Of a stretch of DNA of 5,234 bases, positions 1 to 5,234 are shown piece by piece. This DNA is from J088 sp003695505 [NCBI: Candidatus Dadabacteria bacterium] (GTDB lineage: Bacteria; J088): positions 1 through 5,234 of the forward strand of contig RFIY01000044.1 in the NCBI GenBank assembly GCA_003695505.1, read 5' to 3'. Positions within the stretch are counted from its first letter, which is position 1. Each line of letters starts with the position of its first letter. Under the pieces are notes generated by a model that was not told where the DNA came from, searched no databases, and saw nothing but the letters and a program-made list of their open reading frames with translations. Made by a program: the position numbers and the translations under genes.

Positions 1-89
1 GGAAACGGGCAGGACTCAGCATGACCCGCTATCCATCCATTCTAACAACCGGCGCGCCGAATCCCAACACCATTCGTACGCTGTCGCCG

Positions 90-119
90 TTCGCAGAATC
101 GGCGCGCGCGTGGTTTAAT
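90..119 (+). promoter_or_regulatory. Putative sigma70-type extended -10 promoter for the three-gene operon
   Basis: A TTTAAT hexamer at 114-119 differs from the TATAAT consensus at one base. It is preceded by TG one base upstream (111-112), which is the extended -10 arrangement. A weak -35 candidate, TTCGCA at 90-95, matches TTGACA at four of six positions with an 18-base spacer. Transcription would begin near 126 and give a leader of about 55-60 bases before the ATG at 184. This is the only AT-rich hexamer of this quality that I found in the GC-rich upstream stretch. It is a pattern match only, and no operator or riboswitch was recognised beside it. Confidence 0.35.
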
Positions 120-169
120 GAACGTCGCTTAAAGCCCGGTGGACTCCGGACAAACGCCCCAAACGACGT

Positions 170-174
170 GGAGG
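170..174 (+). promoter_or_regulatory. Ribosome binding site that fixes the start of the beta-helix gene
   Basis: GGAGG is a full Shine-Dalgarno core placed 9 bases before the ATG at 184. It supports that start over the in-frame GTG at 139. Starting at 139 would put 15 extra polar residues in front of an otherwise normal lipoprotein signal peptide. Confidence 0.75.
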
Positions 175-183
175 ACGACCAGA

Positions 184-1551
184 ATGAACTCGACAATCCT
201 GCGCCCGCTCGCGCTGAGCCTTTTTCTTCCCCTTGCCGCCTGTGGCGGAGACGATCCGTGCGCGGACTATACAGGCACCGGCAACTGTGTCGCCGTATCC
301 GTTGACCGCAACGACCCGACGACATCGATCAAGACCGCCCTTCTGTCGGCCCAGCCCGGTGATGTCATCCAGTTACCGGAAGGTCGCTTCGAACTGGCGA
401 CAGAACTCTCGGTCAGCAAGGACGACATCACGATCCGCGGAGCCGGACGTGACAAGACGATTCTGGACTTCTCCGGCCAGGCCGCAGGCGCCGGATCGGC
501 GGGGATCAAGGCCGAGTCCGTGAAAAATTTCACCGTCGAGGCGCTGTCCGTGGTCAACACGTCCGGAGATGCCATTGTTGCGATCAACTCGGTCAATGTC
601 ACGTTTCAGAATCTGCGCGTCGAATGGGAACGGGGCCCGGATCCGGACAACGGACTGTACGGACTGTACCCGGTTCGCAGTCGCAACGTTCTGGTCAAGG
701 ACAACCTGATCCGCGGCGCAAGTGATGCGGGTATCTATGTTGGTGAGTCGACGAACGCCGTTGTCGTCGGCAACAATGCCTGGGAAAACGTCTCTGGCCT
801 GCAGATCGAAAATACGGTCAATTCAGAAGTCTACAACAACACCGTCACCAACAACACGCTCGGCCTGTTCATTTTTGACCTGCCCAACAAGCTGCACAAC
901 AAGAACGGTGGCCATCACCTCGTGTACGACAACGTGTCGCGCAACAACAACCTCGGAAATTATGCCGACGCCTCGCAGATCTCCGGCGACGCGCCAGCCG
1001 GAACCGGCATTCTGGTGATGGCTACGCGAAATGTTGAAGTCCGCAACAACACGGTCGAAGACAACTCTGGCATCGGCATCGGTGTGGCCAGCTATTTTTC
1101 GACACTGCGCCCGATCAGCGACGACCAGTACTACCCGTACCCGATATCCGTCTATATCCACGACAACACCATCATCGGCGGTGGCGACAATCCGAATATC
1201 AAGCGCCTCGACGGCGGCTTTCAGGACATCGGCCTGGCACTCGTCGCGCTGTTTGGTGACGACGACGTGGCAGACCTGGTGTTCGATGGCGTAGTCACCG
1301 ATACCGTCTTTGCTGGCGGCACGACGGAAAACCCGCAGGCGATCTGTTTCAAAGACAATACGGCCGACGGCAACCCGGCCACATTTGCCAATCTCAACTT
1401 TGAGCAACTTGGCGTGGAGGACCCTGAACTCACATTCGACGAATTGCTGGACAACCTCGATTCGAGCATCATCAAGACCTACGAAAACACCAGTAATCCG
1501 TTCGCCTGCGAAGGCAAAATCGTCTCGGGCGTGACCTTCACCGACGAGTAA
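184..1551 (+). CDS. Parallel beta-helix repeat lipoprotein (TIGR03805-like, SO_2929-type)
   Basis: A 455-residue protein of unknown biochemical function, predicted to be anchored in the outer membrane. Residues 1-19 form a signal peptide (R7, then a hydrophobic core) ending in the lipobox LAAC with lipidated Cys20. Gly at +2 predicts outer-membrane sorting. Residues 45-100 resemble the N-terminal cap of pectate-lyase-like helices (GDVIQLPEGRFEL, then DITIRGAGRDKTILDF). From about 113 to 335 run coils of 22-24 residues with Asn ladders, such as NVLVKDN, EVYNNTVTNN, NVEVRNNTVEDN and VYIHDNTI. Longer loops interrupt the stack near 150-165, 233-275 and 303-320. Four further Cys (26, 35, 388, 442) could form disulfides. 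The fold is shared with carbohydrate-active enzymes, but I see no recognisable catalytic triad, so an enzymatic role is unproven. In the family as I recall it, this gene is regularly paired with a cytochrome such as the one that starts 5 bases downstream. The start at ATG 184 was chosen for its GGAGG site. Confidence 0.9.
   Translation: MNSTILRPLALSLFLPLAACGGDDPCADYTGTGNCVAVSVDRNDPTTSIKTALLSAQPGDVIQLPEGRFELATELSVSKDDITIRGAGRDKTILDFSGQAAGAGSAGIKAESVKNFTVEALSVVNTSGDAIVAINSVNVTFQNLRVEWERGPDPDNGLYGLYPVRSRNVLVKDNLIRGASDAGIYVGESTNAVVVGNNAWENVSGLQIENTVNSEVYNNTVTNNTLGLFIFDLPNKLHNKNGGHHLVYDNVSRNNNLGNYADASQISGDAPAGTGILVMATRNVEVRNNTVEDNSGIGIGVASYFSTLRPISDDQYYPYPISVYIHDNTIIGGGDNPNIKRLDGGFQDIGLALVALFGDDDVADLVFDGVVTDTVFAGGTTENPQAICFKDNTADGNPATFANLNFEQLGVEDPELTFDELLDNLDSSIIKTYENTSNPFACEGKIVSGVTFTDE
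652..669 (+). repeat. Perfect 9-base tandem duplication inside the beta-helix gene
   Basis: GGACTGTAC occurs twice back to back, at 652-660 and 661-669. It lies in frame and encodes Gly-Leu-Tyr twice (residues 157-162) in a loop between two beta-helix coils. Identity at every base, third codon positions included, suggests a recent slippage duplication rather than selection for the peptide alone. It could also be coincidence with a conserved GLYPV-like segment. Confidence 0.7.
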
Positions 1552-1556
1552 AACAG

Positions 1557-2687
1557 ATGCAACGGACGTTCCTGATCTTGTGCAGCACGCTGGCCCTGTG
1601 CGCCTGCAGCAGCAACCCCGGTTTTTCCGGCGCACCGCGCTCGCCGCTGGACGGCGGCCCGGTCGTGGCCACGCTGGATGGAAACCATCAGGTTTACCGC
1701 AAACTGTCCGACTATCGCATGCTGGCATTCGAGGACGGTCAATTGGTGACCAATGATGGTGTCGTCCCCTACGACCTGAACACGCCGTTGTTTTCGGACT
1801 ATGCGCTGAAGTTCCGCACGATCTGGGTGCCCGAGGGTCAATCTGGCAGCTACACCGACGATGGGCCATTCGAGTTTCCTGTCGGCACGGTCGTTACCAA
1901 GACCTTTTCGTTTGCCGCCGACATGCGCAAACCGAACGAAAATGTACGCCTGATCGAAACCAGGGTTCTGCTGAAGACCGAAACCGGCTGGGTTCCCCTG
2001 CCCTACATCTGGAACGATGAACAGACCGATGCGATCCTGACCGAGGTCGGGGGCGCGACTGACGTACAGTTCGTCCACACGGACGGAACGACGAAGAAAA
2101 CGACCTATGTCATCCCCGACAGCAATCAGTGCCAGGAATGTCACGGGAATGTCGATCCGACGGATCCTGAGCAGACCAAGGTTGTCGGGCTGATCGGCCC
2201 ACGCGCGAAACACCTGAATCACACATACACCTATGACGGGAGCGGGCAGAATCAGCTTGCCGTGCTGGCGGAGCGCGGTATCTTGTCGGGCGTACCCGAC
2301 GATCTGGATGCTGAACCGCACCTGGCCAAATGGGATGATGCTTCCGAATCGCTGGAACGCCGCGCGCGCGCGATCCTTGATGCCAACTGCGCCCACTGCC
2401 ACAATCCGAACGGAACCGCGGCCGGATCAACACTGCTGCTGGCTGCTGAAGTCACGGATCCGCCGTCATACGGTGTCTGCAATCCGCCGATCCGCAGCAT
2501 CGACGAAAATCATCCGACCACATTCGATATCGACCCCGGCAATCCGGACGCATCGGCGATCGTCGTCCGCTTCGAGAGTACCGAACCCGAGGTGATGATG
2601 CCAAGGCTGGGACGAACCCTTGTGTTCGAGGAAGGCGTGCAGGTCGTGCGCGACTGGATTGCCGCGATGCCAGGCGGGTGCAACTGA
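1557..2687 (+). CDS. Diheme c-type cytochrome lipoprotein, SO2930/HNE_0200 family (TIGR03806-like)
   Basis: A 376-residue predicted electron carrier that faces the periplasm or outer-membrane surface. Residues 1-16 are a signal peptide (R3, hydrophobic core) with the lipobox LCAC and lipidated Cys17. Ser at +2 predicts the outer membrane. An N-terminal region without heme (about 40-190) carries the segment PYDLNTPLFSDYALKFR, which I recall as typical of this family. Two heme c sites follow, CQECH at 192-196 and CAHCH at 278-282. M348 in the MMPRLG context is the likely distal Met for the second heme. His219 or His222 might serve the first. Cys308 and Cys375 lie outside the heme motifs and may form a disulfide. 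The ATG lies 5 bases after the beta-helix stop with only a weak purine stretch (ACGAG) before it, so translational coupling is likely. The redox partner and physiological role are not known for the family. Maturation would need a cytochrome c (Ccm) system encoded elsewhere. Confidence 0.92.
   Translation: MQRTFLILCSTLALCACSSNPGFSGAPRSPLDGGPVVATLDGNHQVYRKLSDYRMLAFEDGQLVTNDGVVPYDLNTPLFSDYALKFRTIWVPEGQSGSYTDDGPFEFPVGTVVTKTFSFAADMRKPNENVRLIETRVLLKTETGWVPLPYIWNDEQTDAILTEVGGATDVQFVHTDGTTKKTTYVIPDSNQCQECHGNVDPTDPEQTKVVGLIGPRAKHLNHTYTYDGSGQNQLAVLAERGILSGVPDDLDAEPHLAKWDDASESLERRARAILDANCAHCHNPNGTAAGSTLLLAAEVTDPPSYGVCNPPIRSIDENHPTTFDIDPGNPDASAIVVRFESTEPEVMMPRLGRTLVFEEGVQVVRDWIAAMPGGCN
2130..2144 (+). 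other. First heme c attachment site (CQECH)
   Basis: The codons tgc cag gaa tgt cac encode Cys192-Gln-Glu-Cys-His196, a canonical CxxCH motif. The two Cys form thioethers to the heme and the His is the proximal iron ligand. Confidence 0.93.
2388..2402 (+). other. Second heme c attachment site (CAHCH)
   Basis: The codons encode Cys278-Ala-His-Cys-His282, again CxxCH, followed by the NPNG turn usual after such sites. About 65 residues downstream the MMPRLG segment (M348) supplies a plausible distal ligand, so this half looks like a class I-type cytochrome c domain. Confidence 0.93.
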
Positions 2688-4717
2688 CGCCCGTCCTTGC
2701 ACTGCTGCTGGCGCTGACAGCCTGTCAGCCAACAACACTGGGACCACGGTTGACCGCCGATCCGGAAGCCGCGGAGGTCGCCTCCTTGCTGCTGGCCGAT
2801 CTCGATCTTCGAGAATCCGGCGCGAACCGACCGTTACGCAGCGCACTGCACGCACTGCGTATCCACTTCGCATACGATGACGCGCTCGAAAAAGGCGCCT
2901 TTTCACTTCAGGGTTCGCCGGACGCGGGTTATAGCGTTGCGGCCGCAGACCTGACCGGCTGGCAGTATGGCGCCTACGAGCTGATCGAGCGTGGCGGTGT
3001 CGTTTTCGTTCATCCGGAACAGACGTGGGTACCGCCATCATTTTGTCTGGAGTGCATTGGCACCGTCGATGAAACCACGGCGCCTGTGTATCGCATCCGC
3101 GGCACGCATATTCATACGATGCATCCGATCGAGTACGAATCCACGCTGCTCGGCACCGGGCCATTGGCCGAGATCCGCTTTCAACGCCTGGTCGCCTGGC
3201 TGCTCGCCCGGCGGCAGAACTACCTGGAGTGGAACCTGCTGCGTACCGTCGACGCCGATGCCTGGATGTCACACGCAACGACACTTGTTGACATCGCTCA
3301 CCGTCACGGGATGCTGATCGGCATCGTCGCACCGACGGCATTCCGGCAACAGAATTCCTGGTTTCTGGTCAACGGCGACGATCCTCGTCCGGCGCTCGAA
3401 CAAATCCGCGACGGACTTGACTGGTTGATGCAGGCCGGCTGGGACTATGTCAACGTCGAAATGGGCGCCAGTGAGTTTTTCTCGGTGCCGGACACTGAAC
3501 AGGTTTCGTGGCTGAATGAAGTCGCACGCCATCTCGATGAGAGCTGGCACGCAAAGACCGCAACCAAGGTGCACGCCACGGTCAACCAGACGGCACCGGG
3601 CTACGGCGACATCAACTTCAATTACATCGCAAAGTTCGCCGATCCCCGCATGGGTGTCATGCCACACACGGTTCAGTTTTACGATCTGTACCGCCCAGCC
3701 CCCACCTATGATCGAACCGACTTTTCGGACTTGCGCGACTTTCTCTACAGCCAGATTGGAACCCGCGAGGTTCTCTACTATCCCGAAACCGCCTACTGGG
3801 TCACGTTCGACATCGATGTCCCGCTCTTTCTTCCGGAGTACATCGAGGCCCGCTTCAATGATCTCTACCGGCTCCGCGATAGTGGCATGGATGGCCAGAT
3901 CAATTTCAGCAGCGGATTCGAATGGGCTTACTGGCTCAATGACTTTGCAGCCGCCTGGTTCGCCTACGACCCGGGCACAACCTGGACCACCCCGCTCGAA
4001 CGCGCGCTGTCGCCGCTCGGAAGCTCAGCACCAGACGCCGTTGCCCTGCTGTCGGACGTGATCCGCTGGCAAGGTCAGCACCTGCTGGAACAGAACGGTA
4101 TCCGCTGGTTGATTGCGTGGGACGCAGCCGATGATATCGGCCATTTCGTTGATATACACGGCCAGCCCTCGCGTATTCGACTCTACGAACTTGCCGCCTC
4201 AGCTGTCGAGGAACTGCACCAGTTTGAAGATCAGGAACTGGCACAGATGGCCAGGCTGCGAGATGACCTCGAGGATTTTGCTGATCGCTGGGATGGCATC
4301 GACGTGAAGATTCCCGCCGATGCCGTCTGGCTGTTCGACGAAATCGCGATTGGACTACGCGCGACGGCGCTCCGCGCAGCCTACATTGAGGCGTTGTATC
4401 GCGGCGTACATGCCCACGAACTTGCCGAGCGCACGGGGAACACGCTCTGGCGCAGCCGTTCGGACGAGGCCTTCGAGGATGCGGCAACACTGCTCGACCA
4501 GGCGCTGAGCGTCGTCGACCGGCAGCGCGCTCAGTATCGATTTCCGTTCGATGAGATCGCGGTGGACAGAGCCAGTTTCACCAGTTATCCATTTGGCTAC
4601 CTACGGACGGTGCATGACCTGTGGTACTGGCGGCGCGAGTGGCGCATGGCCACGGATCGGTCCGGGTTCAACTTCTGGGACTCCCTCTACGATCTGCCTT
4701 CTTCCAGCGGGCTATAG
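2678..4717 (+). CDS. Large Trp-rich lipoprotein of unknown function, possibly a TIM-barrel glycosidase-like protein
   Basis: A 679-residue protein whose family I do not recognise. Residues 1-15 form a short hydrophobic signal ending in the lipobox LTAC with lipidated Cys16. Gln at +2 predicts the outer membrane. After a helical stretch (about 28-75), residues 137-430 look like alternating strands and helices. This part contains the HxHxxH cluster H144/H146/H149, the segments NYLEWN (E184), DYVNVEMGASEFF (E261, E266) and YYPETAYW (E370), and SSGFEWAYW (E415). Acidic residues within aromatic settings are common in (beta/alpha)8 glycosidases, but assigning a catalytic role is inference. Residues 440-679 appear mostly alpha-helical. 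There are 25 Trp (3.7 %). C123-x-x-C126 lacks the following His and is not a heme site. The GTG start overlaps the cytochrome gene by 10 bases (its stop is 2685-2687), implying the same operon and coupled translation. I found no better in-frame start, although the signal then has no basic residue before its hydrophobic core. The stop codon is shared in a palindrome with the converging transporter gene. Confidence 0.85.
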   Translation: MQLTPVLALLLALTACQPTTLGPRLTADPEAAEVASLLLADLDLRESGANRPLRSALHALRIHFAYDDALEKGAFSLQGSPDAGYSVAAADLTGWQYGAYELIERGGVVFVHPEQTWVPPSFCLECIGTVDETTAPVYRIRGTHIHTMHPIEYESTLLGTGPLAEIRFQRLVAWLLARRQNYLEWNLLRTVDADAWMSHATTLVDIAHRHGMLIGIVAPTAFRQQNSWFLVNGDDPRPALEQIRDGLDWLMQAGWDYVNVEMGASEFFSVPDTEQVSWLNEVARHLDESWHAKTATKVHATVNQTAPGYGDINFNYIAKFADPRMGVMPHTVQFYDLYRPAPTYDRTDFSDLRDFLYSQIGTREVLYYPETAYWVTFDIDVPLFLPEYIEARFNDLYRLRDSGMDGQINFSSGFEWAYWLNDFAAAWFAYDPGTTWTTPLERALSPLGSSAPDAVALLSDVIRWQGQHLLEQNGIRWLIAWDAADDIGHFVDIHGQPSRIRLYELAASAVEELHQFEDQELAQMARLRDDLEDFADRWDGIDVKIPADAVWLFDEIAIGLRATALRAAYIEALYRGVHAHELAERTGNTLWRSRSDEAFEDAATLLDQALSVVDRQRAQYRFPFDEIAVDRASFTSYPFGYLRTVHDLWYWRREWRMATDRSGFNFWDSLYDLPSSSGL

Positions 4718-4718
4718 C
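4711..4718. other. Palindrome GCTATAGC holding the stop codons of both converging genes
   Basis: The sequence is self-complementary over 8 bases. TAG at 4715-4717 ends the plus-strand lipoprotein gene, and the complement of 4712-4714, also TAG, ends the minus-strand transporter gene. The coding regions therefore overlap tail to tail by 6 bases, which leaves no room for a conventional bidirectional terminator. The palindrome is too short and unlooped to act as one. Confidence 0.85.
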
Positions 4719-5234
4719 AACATCGGCAACAACACCGAACTGGCGCCCAGAAGATACAGTAGCGCAATCGCGGCAGTATCCAGCCGCGCACGATCCCAAT
4801 GTCGCGTCGCAAAGAATCCCAGCCACATCCCGGCCCAGATCGCTGGCGTCAGCGCGAGGCCGTAGCCGGCATCGCGCAGCACGTCCGGCCCCAGTCGTAG
4901 CGTCAGCACCGCCAGCAGCAACGGGTTCGCAATCAGAAACTGGGACCAGAGAAACACGCGGAATCGATCCTTGCCCCAGTCATGCGCTATCGCATAAACC
5001 ACCAGCGGCGGCCCACCCATCCCGACGAACCCACCGAAAAATCCTGAACACGCGCCGGCGACGCCACCCCAGACGGGCGCAACCCGGGACCTCGGTTGCG
5101 GGCGAAACCGCGTCCCGACGGTAATCAGTACGAGCAATGCGGCGCCAACCGTCTGTCTCGCAAACGTCGAGGCGCCGGACAAAATCTGCAGCATCGCAAC
5201 GACGCCCAGCGGCATCGCCAACACCTGCCAGAAC
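4712..5234 (-). CDS. TSUP family transporter (TauE/SafE-like permease), C-terminal part only
   Basis: An inner-membrane permease fragment of the TSUP superfamily, whose members move sulfite, sulfonates or other small anions. The substrate cannot be read from this sequence. The frame stays open to the right edge (Phe-Trp-Gln precede the GTG at 5222-5224), so that GTG is probably internal. About 173 residues are visible out of a usual family length near 250, so roughly 80 N-terminal residues lie outside the window. Numbered from the GTG, hydrophobic segments lie at about 3-16, 24-37, 50-80, 91-110, 120-140 and 150-170. The second TauE-type repeat is clear: a Gly-rich stretch 53-73 with the GFFGGFVGMGGPP signature, then VVYAIAHDW and FRVFLWSQFLIANPLL. 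The C-terminus ends in a hydrophobic helix, as expected. It is transcribed toward the lipoprotein operon with its own upstream control outside the window, so a functional link with the cytochrome module is not implied. Confidence 0.88.
   Translation of the reverse strand, partial: FWQVLAMPLGVVAMLQILSGASTFARQTVGAALLVLITVGTRFRPQPRSRVAPVWGGVAGACSGFFGGFVGMGGPPLVVYAIAHDWGKDRFRVFLWSQFLIANPLLLAVLTLRLGPDVLRDAGYGLALTPAIWAGMWLGFFATRHWDRARLDTAAIALLYLLGASSVLLPMLL

Noticed and set aside
1-24. A possible 3' end of an upstream gene: reading from base 1, seven codons run into TGA at 22-24.
   Set aside because: Seven codons are too few to judge. Another frame is also open from base 2 to a stop at 116-118, so no choice can be supported.
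21-305. A plus-strand open frame of 94 codons that starts in the leader, with AGGA 6 bases before its ATG.
   Set aside because: It would overlap the well-supported beta-helix gene by more than 120 bases in another frame. Its second half is Arg/Pro/Ser-rich, as expected from an out-of-frame reading of GC-rich coding DNA, and no domain is recognisable. A short real peptide ending earlier is not possible because there is no stop before 303.
823-1869. A long minus-strand open frame of 348 codons across the beta-helix and cytochrome genes, and similar frames at 1479-2402 and 2466-3341.
   Set aside because: These lie antisense to genes with clear domains and signal peptides. Their translations are rich in Arg, Val and low-complexity runs without motifs, which is typical of shadows in GC-rich DNA.
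2602-2622. A short hairpin candidate (CAAGG paired with CCTTG) near the end of the cytochrome gene as a terminator or attenuator.
   Set aside because: It has only five base pairs and an 11-base loop with no T-tract. It lies inside conserved coding sequence that contains the Met ligand segment.
3044-3055. The CLEC motif (C123-x-x-C126) in the third protein as a third heme site.
   Set aside because: The residue after the second Cys is Ile, not His, so it is not a CxxCH motif. A disulfide or a loop is more likely.

Overview
The window reads as chromosomal DNA of a Gram-negative bacterium, probably a proteobacterium. The base composition is GC-rich (roughly 60 % by eye). Three consecutive genes encode proteins with lipoprotein signal peptides, and one of these carries two covalent heme c sites, which implies a periplasm with cytochrome c maturation. 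The sequence does not fix the genus. The closest families I recognise are ones I remember from marine gammaproteobacteria (Shewanella SO_2929/SO_2930) and Hyphomonas (HNE_0200).

Layout: bases 1-183 hold no convincing gene but contain a plausible extended -10 promoter and a strong GGAGG ribosome binding site. Three plus-strand genes follow, packed as an operon. The first (184-1551) is a parallel beta-helix lipoprotein. After a 5-base gap comes a diheme c-type cytochrome lipoprotein (1557-2687). Overlapping that by 10 bases is a large tryptophan-rich lipoprotein of unknown function (2678-4717). On the minus strand, a TSUP/TauE-SafE-type membrane transporter enters from the right edge and converges on the operon. 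Only its C-terminal part is in the window.

How the genes may work together: the beta-helix protein and the cytochrome match a recurring but functionally uncharacterised two-gene pair (as I remember it, TIGR03805 with TIGR03806). All three lipoboxes lack Asp at position +2, so the Lol sorting rule would send all three proteins to the outer membrane. The third protein is the least familiar part. It has an HxHxxH cluster, several acidic residues in aromatic settings and about 25 tryptophans, which suggests a glycosidase-like or carbohydrate-binding fold, but I cannot name its family. The most economical inference is a three-lipoprotein envelope module that joins electron transfer to recognition or processing of a glycan or other polymer. 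The substrate and the reaction are unknown.

The operon and the transporter share an 8-base palindrome that supplies both stop codons, so no intergenic terminator lies between them. I saw no RNA genes, CRISPR arrays, insertion sequences or phage features.
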